A DNA stretch of 50,599 nucleotides from Pseudomonadota bacterium (GTDB taxonomy: Bacteria > Pseudomonadota > Gammaproteobacteria > Steroidobacterales > Steroidobacteraceae). Of the stretch, positions 22,878 to 33,700 are shown piece by piece; the stretch's first letter is position 1; every line of letters begins with the position of its first letter. The position numbers and the translations under genes were made by a program. The stretch spans positions 1 to 50,599 of the forward strand of contig JAJYFF010000014.1 of NCBI GenBank assembly GCA_021785405.1, written 5' to 3'. The notes beneath the pieces are model-generated. The model ran no database searches, was not told the origin of the DNA, and was given only the letters and a program-made list of their open reading frames with translations.

Positions 22878-23024
22878 GTCGGGTTTAGCCTCCGCGCATC
22901 CCCGTCGGCAACCCAGCGCGGCCCATCGAGGTCCGGCACCCTCGCGGGCGCTCGGCGACTGACGGGATCCGCCCCGGGCACCCGGCCGATGGTGTCGACG
23001 CGCGTGTGGGGTTGTTAAAAAAAG
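22871..23024 (-). ncRNA. rpsB 5' leader, candidate S2 autoregulatory RNA
   Basis: A promoter at 23031-23059 would give an rpsB leader near 160 bases. In gammaproteobacteria the rpsB-tsf leader is known to be of about this length, structured, and the target of S2 feedback. Here a long-range pairing closes the middle of the leader: minus-strand ATCCCGTC (22968-22961) with GACGGGGAT (22906-22898), 8 bp with one bulged G, enclosing about 54 GC-rich bases, just above the SD. I cannot fold it fully by eye; function is inferred from position. Confidence 0.4.
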
Positions 23025-23030
23025 CCGCTC

Positions 23031-23059
23031 TTTATACCATGACCTCGGATTCAGACCAA
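23031..23059 (-). promoter_or_regulatory. rpsB promoter
   Basis: Minus strand TTGGTC (23059-23054), 17 bases, TATAAA (23036-23031): sigma70-like at ideal spacing, in one of the few AT-rich patches of the rpsB-map gap. It overlaps the 5' end of the divergent map promoter region (a weak plus-strand candidate is TTGTTA 23012-23017 with TATACC 23033-23038, 15-base spacer). No other feature is seen in the rest of the gap apart from the rpsB leader. Confidence 0.55.
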
Positions 23060-23076
23060 GCGGTGCGCGGCGAGCG

Positions 23077-23883
23077 ATGAACGTCTCGATCAAGACCCCG
23101 GCGGAGCAGGCAAAGATGCGCGAGGCGGGCCGCCTCACCGCGCGCGTGCTCGACATGATCGAGCCGTACGTGCGTCCCGGGGTCACGACCGAGGAACTCG
23201 ACCGCCGCTGCCACGACTTCATCGTCGGGGAACTCGGTTCGATCCCGGCGAACGTGAACTACCGCGGCTTCCCGAAGACGATCTGCGCGTCGGTGAACCA
23301 CGTCGTCTGCCACGGGATCCCGGCCGAAAAGCCGCTGAAGAGCGGCGACATCGTGAACATCGACGTCGCCGTGATCCACGAGGGCTTCCACGGCGACACC
23401 AGCCGGATGTACTTCGCCGGCGAGCCCTCGATCCTCGCACGCCGCCTGAGCGCGGTGTGCCACGAGGCGATGTGGCGCGGGATCCGCACGGTGCGGCCCG
23501 GCGTCCGCCTCGGCGACATCGGCCATGCGATCCAGAGCTACGTCGAGGCGAACCGTTTCTCGGTCGTGCGCGAGTACTGCGGTCACGGGATCGGCCGCGT
23601 GTACCACGAGGATCCCCAGGTGCTGCACTACGGGCAGCCGGGCACCGGGCTCACGCTCGAGCCCGGGATGATCTTCACGATCGAACCGATGATCAATGCG
23701 GGGCGCCGCGAGGTGCGCGTGCTCCCCGACGGCTGGACCGTCGTCACCAAGGACCGGTCGCTGTCGGCGCAATGGGAGCACACGGTGCTCGTGACCGAGT
23801 CCGGCGTCGAAGTCCTCACGCTCGGCGCCGCGGCGCTCGCGGCCGCCGCGGCGACCGCGACGGCGGCGGCCGCGGCCACGTGA
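23077..23883 (+). CDS. map: methionine aminopeptidase, type I
   Basis: Removes the initiator Met from nascent proteins. The 268 residues carry the pita-bread fold and all five metal ligands in their usual blocks: NIDVAVIHEGFHGDTSRMY (two Asp), CGHGIGRVYHEDP (His), FTIEPMIN (Glu) and SAQWEHTVLVTE (Glu). The active-site His is in NHVVCHGIP. The C-terminus ends with an Ala-rich tail of about 20 residues not needed for the fold. The gene is divergent from rpsB, a conserved pairing, and overlaps glnD as GTGA. Confidence 0.97.
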   Translation: MNVSIKTPAEQAKMREAGRLTARVLDMIEPYVRPGVTTEELDRRCHDFIVGELGSIPANVNYRGFPKTICASVNHVVCHGIPAEKPLKSGDIVNIDVAVIHEGFHGDTSRMYFAGEPSILARRLSAVCHEAMWRGIRTVRPGVRLGDIGHAIQSYVEANRFSVVREYCGHGIGRVYHEDPQVLHYGQPGTGLTLEPGMIFTIEPMINAGRREVRVLPDGWTVVTKDRSLSAQWEHTVLVTESGVEVLTLGAAALAAAAATATAAAAAT

Positions 23884-26552
23884 GCGCACCCGACCGATCC
23901 GCGGCCAGCGGCGACTGGCCCTACCTGCGAATCGCCGCCGACACCCTGGAGCACGAACGATTCTCCGCCGCCGCGTTCCGCGAGGTGCTCGAGCGCGGCG
24001 GCGAGCTGCTGCGCGAGCGGTTCGCGGCCGACGAGGACGTCGCGCTGCTGGTGTGCGACCGCGCGCGGCTGGTCGACATCGCGCTGCGCGCCGCGTGGAC
24101 GCGCCACGCCGACCGCTACGCCGCCGAGCTCGCGCTGGTCGCGGTCGGCGGCTATGGGCGGGGCGAGCTGCATCCCTGCTCCGACATCGACGTGATGGTG
24201 CTGCTGCCGAAGGGCGGCTCGAGCGACTGGCAGCCGCGGATCGAGAGCTTCCTCGCCGCGCTGTGGGACATGGGGCTCGAGGTCGGGCACAGCGTGCGCA
24301 CGATCGACGACTGCCAGCGCGAGAGCCTCGCGGACATCAGCGTCGCGACCACGCTGTTCGAGGCGCGGCTGCTCGCGGGGCCGGAGCCGCTGTTCGCGGG
24401 GATGCGGCGCGCGCTCGCGCCGGACCGGCTGTGGTCGTCCGCGGAGTTCTTCGAGGCGAAGGTGCGCGAGCAGACCGAGCGGCACCACCGCTACTTCGAC
24501 ACCGCGTACAACCTCGAGCCGAATGTGAAGTCGAGCCCCGGGGGGCTGCGCGACGTGCAGACGATCGGCTGGGTCGCGAAGCGGCACTTCGGCACCGACA
24601 CGCTCGACGAACTGGTCGCGCACGGCTTCCTCACCCGCGCCGAGCTCGACAAGCTGCTCGCGGGCCAGAACTTCCTGTGGAAGGTGCGCTTCGGGCTGCA
24701 CCTGCTGACCGGCCGGCGCGAGGACCGGCTGCTGTTCGACTACCAGATCAAGCTCGCGAAGCTGTTCGGCTACGAGGACGCGACGTTCACGCTCGCGGTC
24801 GAGCAGCTGATGCAGAAGTACTACCGCACGGTGATGGACCTCAGCCTGTTGAACGAGATGCTGCTGCAGCTGTTTCGCGAGGCGATCCTCACCCGCAGCG
24901 CCTCGCCGGTGCCGATCAACGCGCGCTTCCAGGTCCGCAACGACTATCTCGAGGCCACGCGGCCGGACGTGTTCACCCGCTACCCGTCCGCGCTGCTCGA
25001 GATGTTCGCGCTGCTCGAGCGCAACCCGCAGGTGCGCGGGGTTCGCGCCGAGACGATCCGGCTGGTCGGGATGCACGCGAACCTGATCGACGAGGAGTTC
25101 CGGCAGAACCCGCGTCACCACCGCTTGTTCATGGAGATCCTGACCGCGCCGGCCGGCGTGACCCACGAGCTGCGGCGGATGAACCTGTACGGGGTCCTCG
25201 GCCGCTACATCCCCGCGTTCGGCCGCATCGTCGGGCGGATGCAGTACGACCTGTTCCATGCGTACACGGTCGACGCGCACACGCTGTTCGTCGTGAGCAA
25301 CCTGCGGCGTCTCGCGATGCCGAAGTACAACCACGAATTCCCCAACTTGAGCCAGATCATGCAGGCGCTGCCGCGGCCGGAGCTCGCGTACCTCGCCGCG
25401 CTGTTCCACGACATCGCGAAGGGCCGCGGCGGCGATCACTCCGAACTCGGCGCGGTCGACGCCGAAGCGTTCTGCCTCGAGCAGGGCCTCGGGCGCTACG
25501 AGGCCCGGCTGGTCGCATGGCTCGTGAAGCACCACCTGATGCTGTCGATCACCGCCCAGAAGAAGGACATCGGCGACCCCGAGGTGATCCGCGAATTCGC
25601 GGGCCGGGTCGGCGACCAGACGCACCTCGACTACCTGTACGTGCTCACCGTCGCCGACGTGCGCGGCACGAACCCGAAGGCCTGGAATGCGTGGAAGGCG
25701 CGGCTGTTCGAGGAGATCTACGAGCGCACCAAGGAGGCGCTGCGGCGCGGGCTCGAGAAGCCGATCGACCAGGAGGAGCTCATCCGGGAGATCCAGGCCG
25801 CGGCGCGCGCGCGGCTCGAGGCGCTCGACGCGGAGCGGATCGAGCGCGTCTGGTCGCAGTGGAACGACGCATACTACCTGCGCTTCACGCCCGAGGAGAT
25901 CGCCTGGCACACCGCGCTCCTCGCCGAGCGCCACCCGCAGGAGGAGGCGCCGCTGGTCGCGATCCGCCAGCTCACCGAGCACGGCGGCACCGCGGTGCTC
26001 ACCTACGCGCCGCGGCGCCTGTACAGCTTCGCGCGCACGACCGCGGTGCTCGATCAGATGGGACTGAACGTCGTCGACGCGCGGCTGATCCTGAGCGCGA
26101 ACGGCTTCAGCCTCGAGACCTACGTCGTGCTCGAGGACAGCGGCGCGCGGATCACCGATCCGGAGCGCATCCAGGACATCGAGCGGGGGCTGTGGCGGAG
26201 CCTGCGCGACGCGCAGGACGCGACGGTGACCGTGACCCGGCGGGCGCCGCGCCAGGTGCGCATGTTCACGACGCCGACCCAGGTCAACTTCAGTCTCGAC
26301 GAGCGCAACGGCCGCACGATCCTCGATCTCGTCGCCGCCGACCGCCCGGGGCTGCTGTCCGACGTCGGCAAGGTGTTCAAGGCCGAAGGCATCGCGATCG
26401 ACGGCGCGAAGATCATGACGGTCGGCGAGCGGGCCGAGGACGTGTTCTACATCACCGACGCCGCCGGGCAGCCGCTCGCGGCGGCGAGCCGCGAGCGCGT
26501 CCGGGAGGCGCTCGCGAGCGCACTCGATCGCCGGGAGGGCGCCCGTGTCTGA
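23880..26552 (+). CDS. glnD: bifunctional PII uridylyltransferase/uridylyl-removing enzyme
   Basis: Primary nitrogen sensor: uridylylates PII (GlnB/GlnK) when glutamine is low and removes UMP when it is high. The 890 residues equal the enteric length. Domains in order: nucleotidyltransferase with [15 protein letters not shown] (90-104); glnD helical region; HD hydrolase with [16 protein letters not shown] (about 508-523); two ACT glutamine-sensing domains (about 705-775 and 810-885, the second with [13 protein letters not shown]). The start is GTG at 23880 overlapping the map stop (GTGA); a longer upstream frame is map out of frame. Confidence 0.97.
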   Translation: MSAPDRSAASGDWPYLRIAADTLEHERFSAAAFREVLERGGELLRERFAADEDVALLVCDRARLVDIALRAAWTRHADRYAAELALVAVGGYGRGELHPCSDIDVMVLLPKGGSSDWQPRIESFLAALWDMGLEVGHSVRTIDDCQRESLADISVATTLFEARLLAGPEPLFAGMRRALAPDRLWSSAEFFEAKVREQTERHHRYFDTAYNLEPNVKSSPGGLRDVQTIGWVAKRHFGTDTLDELVAHGFLTRAELDKLLAGQNFLWKVRFGLHLLTGRREDRLLFDYQIKLAKLFGYEDATFTLAVEQLMQKYYRTVMDLSLLNEMLLQLFREAILTRSASPVPINARFQVRNDYLEATRPDVFTRYPSALLEMFALLERNPQVRGVRAETIRLVGMHANLIDEEFRQNPRHHRLFMEILTAPAGVTHELRRMNLYGVLGRYIPAFGRIVGRMQYDLFHAYTVDAHTLFVVSNLRRLAMPKYNHEFPNLSQIMQALPRPELAYLAALFHDIAKGRGGDHSELGAVDAEAFCLEQGLGRYEARLVAWLVKHHLMLSITAQKKDIGDPEVIREFAGRVGDQTHLDYLYVLTVADVRGTNPKAWNAWKARLFEEIYERTKEALRRGLEKPIDQEELIREIQAAARARLEALDAERIERVWSQWNDAYYLRFTPEEIAWHTALLAERHPQEEAPLVAIRQLTEHGGTAVLTYAPRRLYSFARTTAVLDQMGLNVVDARLILSANGFSLETYVVLEDSGARITDPERIQDIERGLWRSLRDAQDATVTVTRRAPRQVRMFTTPTQVNFSLDERNGRTILDLVAADRPGLLSDVGKVFKAEGIAIDGAKIMTVGERAEDVFYITDAAGQPLAAASRERVREALASALDRREGARV

Positions 26553-27420
26553 CTTAGCGACCCCACCGAACCCGCCGGCCCCCGGCGATGATCCGCACGC
26601 GTCGCTGCGTGCGGCGATCGAGCACGCCTTCGACGCGCGCGCGACCCTGCGCCCGGGCGAGGCACCGGCCGAGACGCGCGCGGCGGTGCAGACCGCGCTC
26701 GAGTTGCTGGACTGCGGCGCGCTGCGCGTCGCCGAGCGCGGCGCGAGCGGCTGGCAGGTCCACGAATGGCTCAAGAAGGCAGTCCTGCTGTCGTTCCGGC
26801 TCGCCGACAACGCGCCGATCGAGGCCGGCGCGCTGCGCTTCTACGACAAGGTGCCGCTGAAGTTCGGCGGCTGGGACGAGGCGCGCTTCGCGGCCGCGGG
26901 CGTGCGCGTCGTGCCGCCGGCGACGGTGCGGCGCGGCGCCTACGTCGCACCGAACGTCGTGCTGATGCCGAGCTACGTGAACGTCGGCGCGTACGTCGAC
27001 ACCGGCACGATGGTCGACACCTGGGCGACGGTCGGATCCTGCGCCCAGATCGGCCGCAACGTGCACCTGTCGGGCGGCGTCGGCATCGGCGGCGTACTGG
27101 AGCCGTTGCAGGCGAGCCCGACGATCATCGAGGACGACTGCTTCATCGGCGCGCGCTCGGAGATCGTCGAGGGCGTCCGCGTCGAGGCGGGCTCGGTGAT
27201 CTCGATGGGCGTGTTCATCGGCGCGAGCACCCGGATCTACGACCGCGAGACCGGCCAGATCCACCATGGCCGCGTGCCGGCCGGATCGGTCGTCGTGCCC
27301 GGATCGCTGCCGTCGCCGGACGGCCGCTATGCCCTCGCCTGCGCGGTGATCGTAAAGCGCGTCGACGCGCAGACCCGGGCGAAGACCTCGATCAACGAGC
27401 TGCTGCGCAACGTCGACTGA
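26545..27420 (+). CDS. dapD: 2,3,4,5-tetrahydropyridine-2,6-dicarboxylate N-succinyltransferase
   Basis: Succinyl-CoA-dependent step of the succinylase route to diaminopimelate and lysine. The 291 residues have an N-terminal helical domain, then left-handed beta-helix repeats ([20 protein letters not shown]), the [20 protein letters not shown] block and the C-terminal VVPGSLPS. It starts at GTG with GGGAGG about 7 bases upstream and overlaps glnD by 8 bases. E. coli DapD has 274 residues; the extra ones are a Pro-rich N-terminus. The partner dapE lies at 32058-33206. The map-glnD-dapD cluster resembles those of other GC-rich gammaproteobacteria. Confidence 0.97.
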   Translation: MSDLATPPNPPAPGDDPHASLRAAIEHAFDARATLRPGEAPAETRAAVQTALELLDCGALRVAERGASGWQVHEWLKKAVLLSFRLADNAPIEAGALRFYDKVPLKFGGWDEARFAAAGVRVVPPATVRRGAYVAPNVVLMPSYVNVGAYVDTGTMVDTWATVGSCAQIGRNVHLSGGVGIGGVLEPLQASPTIIEDDCFIGARSEIVEGVRVEAGSVISMGVFIGASTRIYDRETGQIHHGRVPAGSVVVPGSLPSPDGRYALACAVIVKRVDAQTRAKTSINELLRNVD

Positions 27421-27432
27421 GGCGTGCGGCGG

Positions 27433-27456
27433 CGCGGCGCGGCACCCCGCGCCGCG
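27433..27456. terminator. hairpin between convergent dapD and phoU1
   Basis: CGCGGCGCGG (27433-27442), loop CACC, CCGCGCCGCG (27447-27456): a perfect 10-bp GC stem in the 42-base convergent gap. It can fold in both transcripts. No T-tract follows, only GGTT on the plus side, so it may stop transcription poorly by itself or act as a 3' end stabiliser. Confidence 0.55.
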
Positions 27457-27462
27457 GGTTGC

Positions 27463-28136
27463 TCAAGGCCCGCTGCGGTGCGCCGCGGCGAGCTCGCCGC
27501 TCGCGACGAACCGCGCTTCCTCGGCGACGTTGGTCGCGTGATCCGCGATCCGCTCGAGGCTCTTCGCGATGCTGATCAAGCGCACCCCGTTGTCGACCCA
27601 GCTGGTCTCCCCGCGCATCCGCGCGAGCAGGTCCGACAGGAATTCCTTGTAGAAGCGGTCGAGCTCGGCGTCGTCGGCCCAGGCCTGCGGCGCCTGGCTC
27701 GCGTCCGCGCGCGCGTACGCATCGAGCGCGCGCTGCAGGATCCCGCGCGCCTGATTGCCGATCCACGACAGCCGCCCGCGGACCTCGGTCGGCAGCTCGC
27801 CCGGGATCCGGCCGAGTTCCTTCGCGATCCGCTTCACATGATCGCCGCTGCGTTCCAATTCCAGTGCGACCAGCTGGCTCGCGAGCACGGTGCGCAGGTC
27901 GCGCGCCATCGGCTGCAGCCGGGCGAGCAGGCTCACGACCCGCTCCTCGATCCCCGCCTGGCTCGCGTCGACCTCGGCGTCGCGCGCGGCGATCGGCGCG
28001 AGCGCGGCCGCGTCGCCGTGGTTCAGCGCGTCGAGCAGGCGGCCGAGCTGATCGACCACCAGCCCGCCCATCGCCGCGACCGCCGCGGCGAGCTCGCCGA
28101 GCTCCCGATCGAGCGCGCTCAAGGTGTGCGGCGTGC

Positions 28137-28140
<4 letters not shown>
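27463..28140 (-). CDS. phoU: PhoU phosphate signalling protein, first copy (pst operon)
   Basis: Links PstSCAB activity to PhoR so that the Pho regulon is off when phosphate is plentiful; acts at the inner cytoplasmic face. The 225 residues form two PhoU three-helix repeats. In each repeat the family metal/acid motif is visible: [18 protein letters not shown] (about 93-110) and [20 protein letters not shown] (about 189-208). It is coupled to pstB by an ATGA overlap, the classical last gene of pst operons. A second, more divergent phoU lies at 33697-34428. This copy lacks the long C-terminus of the other one. Confidence 0.93.
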
Positions 28141-28993
<853 letters not shown>

Positions 28994-28997
<4 letters not shown>

Positions 28998-29842
28998 GAT
29001 CGTTTCACAGTACCCTTCAGCAGCAGTCGCGAACACACGTTGAGCACCAAGATGAACGTGATCGCGATGAACGCGGCGGCCCAGGCCATCTGCTGCCAAT
29101 TATCGTACGGGCTCATCGCGAACTGGAAGATCACGACCGGGAGGTTCGCGATCGGGTGCTTCAAATCGGTGCTGTAGAACTGGTTGTTCAGCGCGGTGAA
29201 CAGCAGCGGCGCGGTCTCGCCGCTGATCCGCGCGAGCGCGATCAGGATTCCGGTCAGGATCCCGGCGCGCGCCGCCTTCCAGGTGATCCGGGTCACGACC
29301 TGCCACATCGGCGCGCCGAGCGCGATCGCCGCCTCGCGCATCTCGCCGGCGACGAGCCGCAGCATCTCGTCGGTCGTGCGCACGATGATCGGGATCATCA
29401 GGATCGCGAGCGCGACGCCGCCGGACAGCGCGGAGAAGTGCCCCATCGGCGCGACCAGGATCGCGTAGGTGAACAGGCCGATCTCGATCGACGGCGCGCT
29501 CAGCATGATGTCGTTCACGAAACGCACCAGCGCCGCCGAGCGGCTGCGCCCGCCGTACTCGGCGAGCCAGGTCCCGGCCATCAGCCCGACCGGCACGCCG
29601 ATCACGAGCGCGATCACCATCAGGATCAGGCTGCCGACGAACGCGTTGCGCAGCCCGTAGCCGTCGGCGCCCGGCGCCGGGGTGTCCTTCACGAACAGGT
29701 CCCAGTGCATCGCGTGGATCCCGAGCCGCAGCGTCGTCCACAGGATCCACGCGAGGAAGAACAGGCCGATCGCGGTCGCGAGGAACATCAGCGACGAGGC
29801 GAGCACGTTCACCGCGCGGCGGCGCGCGTACAGCGAGATCAC
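28994..29842 (-). CDS. pstA: phosphate ABC transporter permease PstA
   Basis: One of the two membrane permeases of the Pst phosphate importer. The 282 residues have about six membrane segments, the first at 15-37. The EAA-type cytoplasmic loop that contacts PstB is visible as [22 protein letters not shown], and [14 protein letters not shown] is the conserved PstA block. The start is GTG at 29842, giving a GTGA overlap with pstC; longer upstream frames run through pstC. Confidence 0.95.
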
Positions 29843-30843
29843 GACGGGGCCCTCGCGCCGCGGCCCACCGTGCCGAGCAGCAGCACCGCCAGGCCCTGCA
29901 CGATCAGCGTGATCCCGATCAGCACGAGCCCGAGGTAGATCAACGAGGACACGTAGAGCTTGGTCGTCGCCTCGGTGAACTCGTTCGCGATCACCGAGGG
30001 GATCGACGCGCCGGGCATCAGCAGGCTGGCCGACAGGTTGTCGCTGTTGCCGATCACGAAGGTGACCGCCATCGTCTCGCCGAGCGCGCGGCCGAGACCG
30101 AGGAAGATCCCGCCAGTCACCGCGGTGCGGGTGTAGGGCAGCAGGATCTTGCGCGCGACCTCCCAGGTCGTCGCGCCCATCGCGTAGGCGGATTCCTTCA
30201 GCCGCACCGGGGTCGCGACGAACACGTCGCGCATGATCGCGGTGATGTACGGCAGGATCATGATCGCGAGCACGATCCCGGCCGCGAGCATCCCGATGCC
30301 CATCGGCGGGCCCTGGAACAGCACGCCGATCCCGGGGATCGCGCCGAGGTGATCGTTGATCCACGGCTCGACGTTCGCGAACTGCGGCGCGAACACCAGC
30401 AGGCCCCACAGGCCGTAGACGATGCTCGGCACCGACGCGAGCATCTCGATCGCGGAGGAGACCGGCTGGCGCATCCAGCTCGGCGCGAGCTCGGAGATGA
30501 ACACCGCGATTCCGAAGCTCAGGGGCACCGCGAGCACCATCGCGATCGTCGAGCTCACGAGCGTGCCGACGATGAACGGGAACGCGCCGAAATGCTCCGA
30601 GACCGGATCCCAGGTGCGGCCCTTCAGGAAGCCCCAGACGCCGAACACCTTGATCGCGGGCCAGCTGTCGTAGGCGATCGCGACCACGACCGCGACCAGC
30701 GTCGCGCCGACCAGCAGCGCCATCGCGAGCGCGACGTACCGGAACAAAAAATCCGCCGACAGGGCTCGCGCCCCGCCGGCGGATCGGTTTTCCTCGGCCG
30801 CTGGCTTCAAATCACGGTCAGCCGCCGCCCGGGTTCGCTCCAT
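29839..30843 (-). CDS. pstC: phosphate ABC transporter permease PstC
   Basis: Second permease of the Pst importer, pairing with PstA. The 334 residues have a charged cytoplasmic N-terminus of about 30 and six or more membrane helices. The EAA loop is RLKESAYAMGATTWEVARKILLP and the GLGRALGETMAVTFVIGN block is typical. I chose ATG 30843 (MERTRAAA); an earlier in-frame start at 30915 would overlap the pstS end and add residues without PstC resemblance. The gap from pstS is 31 bases. Confidence 0.94.
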   Translation of the reverse strand: MERTRAAADRDLKPAAEENRSAGGARALSADFLFRYVALAMALLVGATLVAVVVAIAYDSWPAIKVFGVWGFLKGRTWDPVSEHFGAFPFIVGTLVSSTIAMVLAVPLSFGIAVFISELAPSWMRQPVSSAIEMLASVPSIVYGLWGLLVFAPQFANVEPWINDHLGAIPGIGVLFQGPPMGIGMLAAGIVLAIMILPYITAIMRDVFVATPVRLKESAYAMGATTWEVARKILLPYTRTAVTGGIFLGLGRALGETMAVTFVIGNSDNLSASLLMPGASIPSVIANEFTEATTKLYVSSLIYLGLVLIGITLIVQGLAVLLLGTVGRGARAPS

Positions 30844-30874
30844 CGCGATATTCTCGCCCAGGAGCGACGGTTCA

Positions 30875-31894
30875 TCAAATCCCGAGGTTCTTCTTCCAGT
30901 ACACCTTGATCGCATTCACCGTGCTCGGCGGCAGCGGGCCGAACGCGATCGAGCGGGCGACGGACTGGCCGTGCTCGAAGCCCCAGTCGAAGAACCGGAT
31001 CACCGCCGCATTGGTCGCACGCGGCGCGCTCTTGCGCAGGATCTGCCAGGTGCAGCCCGAGATCGGCCACGACGCGGCGCCCGGCTGGTCCGTGAGGATC
31101 ACGTAGAAGTCCCGCGCCTTGGTGAAGTCGACGTTCGCGGCCGCGGCCTGGAAGCCCTGCAGGCTCGGGCTCAGCACCTTGCCGGCGCTGTTGATCATCC
31201 GGGCGTAGGCCATGTGGTTCTCGAGGATGTACGCGTACTCGACGTAGCCGATCGCACCCTTGATGCGCTGCACATACGACGCGACACCCGCGTTGCCCTT
31301 GCCGCCGACGCCGACCGGCCACGCGATCGAGGTGTCCGCGCCGATCTTCGCCTTCCACACCGGGCTCACCTTCGACAGGTAGTTCGCGAACGTGAAGGTC
31401 GTGCCCGATCCGTCCGAGCGGTGCACCACGGTGATCGCCATGTTCGGCAGCTTCACGCCGGGGTTCAGCCGCGCGATCTCGGCGTCGTTCCACTTCGCGA
31501 CCTTGCCCATGAAGATGTCGGCGATGACCGGCCCGCTCAGGATGAGCTCGCCGGGCCGCAGGCCGGGCACGTTGTACACGATGTCCTCGCCCGCGATCGC
31601 GGTCGGGAACTGGATCAAGCCGTGCTTCGCGAGATCCGCCGGCAGGAGCGGCTTGTCGCTCGCGCCGAACGCGACCGTACCGGCCTGAATCTGGGCGATT
31701 CCGCCGCCGGAGCCGATCGCCTGATAGTTCACCTGGATGCCGGTCTGCTTCGCATAGATCGTCGCCCACTTGGCGACGAGCGGATACACCCAGGTGCTGC
31801 CCGCACCGGTGATCGACTGCGCGGCCTGAGCGCTCATCCCGATCGTCGCGGCGACGGCCACGGCCGCCAATCGCATTTTCATCGTCGTAACCAC
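30875..31894 (-). CDS. pstS: periplasmic phosphate-binding protein PstS
   Basis: High-affinity phosphate receptor of the Pst ABC system. The 339 residues start with a Sec signal peptide ending SAQA-AQ (about residue 24). The mature part starts ITGAGSTWVYPLVAKWA and holds phosphate-site loops GAGSTW, SGGGIAQ, GASDKPL, and HRSDGSGTT; these are standard PstS. The start is GTG because GAGGAG lies 5 bases upstream; the ATG four codons later is too far away. It is first gene of pstSCAB-phoU and follows a clear Pho box, so it should be PhoB-activated under phosphate limitation. Confidence 0.96.
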   Translation of the reverse strand: MVTTMKMRLAAVAVAATIGMSAQAAQSITGAGSTWVYPLVAKWATIYAKQTGIQVNYQAIGSGGGIAQIQAGTVAFGASDKPLLPADLAKHGLIQFPTAIAGEDIVYNVPGLRPGELILSGPVIADIFMGKVAKWNDAEIARLNPGVKLPNMAITVVHRSDGSGTTFTFANYLSKVSPVWKAKIGADTSIAWPVGVGGKGNAGVASYVQRIKGAIGYVEYAYILENHMAYARMINSAGKVLSPSLQGFQAAAANVDFTKARDFYVILTDQPGAASWPISGCTWQILRKSAPRATNAAVIRFFDWGFEHGQSVARSIAFGPLPPSTVNAIKVYWKKNLGI

Positions 31895-31899
31895 GGTAT

Positions 31900-31905
31900 C
31901 TCCTC
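31900..31905 (-). promoter_or_regulatory. Shine-Dalgarno of pstS
   Basis: GAGGAG on the minus strand with a 5-base spacer to the GTG at 31894; it decides that start over the downstream ATG at 31882. Confidence 0.7.
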
Positions 31906-31977
31906 GCTGGTCGTTGCGGGTGTCGAGAAAGGGTCGTCGCGGGCCGAGCCTCTCGGCGCCCGCTACGGTTCGGGCGG

Positions 31978-32012
31978 TATTTAACGGCCTGATTGTGACA
32001 GGCTGATGACAA
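31978..32012 (-). promoter_or_regulatory. Pho box and -10 of the pstS promoter
   Basis: Minus strand TTGTCAT-CAGC-CTGTCAC (32012-31995) is two 7-base direct repeats with a 4-base spacer, nearly the E. coli Pho box (CTGTCAT, AT-rich 4, CTGTCAY). A -10-like TAAATA (31983-31978) follows after 11 bases, the spacing at which PhoB replaces a -35. The predicted leader is about 75-80 bases. The rest of the dapE-pstS gap shows nothing else. Confidence 0.85.
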
Positions 32013-32057
32013 CCCCGGGTCGCGGCCCCGACGGCCGCGGCCGCGCGAGTCGCGCCG

Positions 32058-33206
32058 CTACGCCGCGAGCAACCGCTCGAGCGTGCGCCGGTAGAGCGCG
32101 TGCAGCCGGTCGACGTCGGCGACGCGCACGCATTCGTCGACCTTGTGGATCGTCGCGTTCACGACGCCGAGCTCGATCACCTGCGCGCCGAGCGGCGCGA
32201 TGAAGCGTCCGTCCGAGGTCCCGCCGCCGGTGGTCATCTGTGGCCTGATCCCGAGCTCGTCGTGGATCGCGCCGGCCACGGCGTCCGCCAGCACCCCGGG
32301 CGGCGTCAGGAACGGCAGCCCCGAGATGAACCAGTCCAGCGAATAGCGCAGTCCGTGACGGCGCAGGATCTCCTCGACCGCGGCCTGCAGCCGGGCGACC
32401 GTCTGCTCGGTCGAGAAGCGCAGGTTGAACCGGGCCTTGAGCTCGCCGGGGATCACGTTCGGCGCGCCGGTCCCGGCCGTGAGGTTCGACACCTGGAACG
32501 TCGTCGGCTGGAAGTGTGCGTTGCCCAAGTCCCAGCGGCGCGCGACGAGCTCCGCGAGCGCCGGCGCGAACCGGTGCACCGGGTTGTCGGCGCGTTCGGG
32601 ATACGCGACGTGCCCCTGCACCCCGTGCACGGTCAGCCGGCCGCTCAGGCTCCCGCGGCGGCCGATCTTCACCACGTCGCCGAGCACGGTCTCGCTCGAG
32701 GGCTCACCGACGAGGCACCAGTCGATCCGCCGGCCGTGCGCGGCCAGCCACTCGACGACGCGACGGGTCCCGTCGACCGACGGACCCTCCTCGTCGCTCG
32801 TGATCAGGAACGCGATCGTGCCGCGGTGGTCGGGATGCGCCCGCACGAACGCCTCGCACGCGGTCACCATCGCCGCGAGCCCGCTCTTCATGTCGGCGGC
32901 GCCGCGGCCGTAGAGCATCCCGTCCTCGATCACCGGACGAAACGGGTCGCGGCGCCAGCCCTCGAGCGGTCCCGGCGGCACGACGTCGGTGTGCCCGGCG
33001 AAGCAGAATACCGGCGCGTCCCGGCCGCGCGTCGCCCAGAAGTTCTCGACCGCGCCGAACGGCAGGCGCTCCACGTGGAAGCCGATCTCGACCAGCCGTT
33101 CGATCATCAGCGCCTGGCAGCCGCGGTCCTCGGGGCTCACCGACGGGCGTTCGATCAGCGCCTCGGTGAGAGCGAGCGTCGGCGAGCGCGGGTCGGGTCC
33201 GGTCAC
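32058..33206 (-). CDS. dapE: succinyl-diaminopimelate desuccinylase
   Basis: Zinc hydrolase that removes succinate from N-succinyl-LL-diaminopimelate; works downstream of DapD, also encoded in this window. The 382 residues are M20 family. Metal ligands are all visible: His72 (GHTDVVPPG), Asp105 ([10 protein letters not shown]), Glu140 (DEEG, with Glu139 as base), Glu168 (VGEPS) and His354 (TIHKVDE). GTSDGRF is also present. The start is GTG at 33206 overlapping the dsbB stop as GTGA. Its place inside the Pho gene block is unusual; it is probably read with phoU2-dsbB. Confidence 0.97.
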   Translation of the reverse strand: MTGPDPRSPTLALTEALIERPSVSPEDRGCQALMIERLVEIGFHVERLPFGAVENFWATRGRDAPVFCFAGHTDVVPPGPLEGWRRDPFRPVIEDGMLYGRGAADMKSGLAAMVTACEAFVRAHPDHRGTIAFLITSDEEGPSVDGTRRVVEWLAAHGRRIDWCLVGEPSSETVLGDVVKIGRRGSLSGRLTVHGVQGHVAYPERADNPVHRFAPALAELVARRWDLGNAHFQPTTFQVSNLTAGTGAPNVIPGELKARFNLRFSTEQTVARLQAAVEEILRRHGLRYSLDWFISGLPFLTPPGVLADAVAGAIHDELGIRPQMTTGGGTSDGRFIAPLGAQVIELGVVNATIHKVDECVRVADVDRLHALYRRTLERLLAA

Positions 33207-33700
33207 GCGCGCCCGGCCGGCGGCCGGCGCAGGTTCGCCCAGAGGCCGAACACGCCGAGCGCGACCGCGGCGATCAGCACCCACGCGGGCATCGCGAGAC
33301 CGAGGAAGCGCCAGTCGATCTTCGCGCACTCGCCGGAGCCCGACAGCACCTTCACCAGCACGTCCTTCAGCGGCAGCACCTTCAGCATGAAGTGCAGCGA
33401 AGCGCCGCAGGTCGGGACCGCGTCGGGCGGGAGACTCTGGATGTACAGCTGCCGGACCGCGACGCCGATCGTCGCGGCGGACGCGAGCGCGATCAGCGCC
33501 GCATACACGCGGCGCCCCCAGCCCTTCGGGCCCTGCGCCGCGGCGAGCAGGAACACGACGCCGGTCGCGAACACGCCGACGCGCTGGAAGATGCACAGCG
33601 GGCACGGATCGAGGTGCATCACGAACTGTGCGAAGTACGCGTACCCCAACAGCGCCACGCACGCGAGGAAGCCGAGGAAATTCGCGGTGCGCGCGCTCAC
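33203..33700 (-). CDS. dsbB: disulfide bond formation protein DsbB
   Basis: Inner-membrane protein that re-oxidises periplasmic DsbA and passes electrons to quinone. The 165 residues have four membrane helices. The two essential cysteine pairs are present: Cys33-Pro-Leu-Cys36 in DPCPLC, and Cys98 with Cys125 in the second periplasmic loop. The RxxLY-type quinone-site Arg is in VAVRQLYIQ. The start is GTG at 33700, overlapping the phoU2 stop as GTGA; longer frames are phoU2 antiphase. No dsbA is adjacent. Confidence 0.95.
   Translation of the reverse strand: MSARTANFLGFLACVALLGYAYFAQFVMHLDPCPLCIFQRVGVFATGVVFLLAAAQGPKGWGRRVYAALIALASAATIGVAVRQLYIQSLPPDAVPTCGASLHFMLKVLPLKDVLVKVLSGSGECAKIDWRFLGLAMPAWVLIAAVALGVFGLWANLRRPPAGRA

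Noticed and set aside
23628-26810. 1060-codon minus-strand open frame opposite glnD
   Set aside because: Shadow composition and it spans two plus-strand genes (map end to dapD start).
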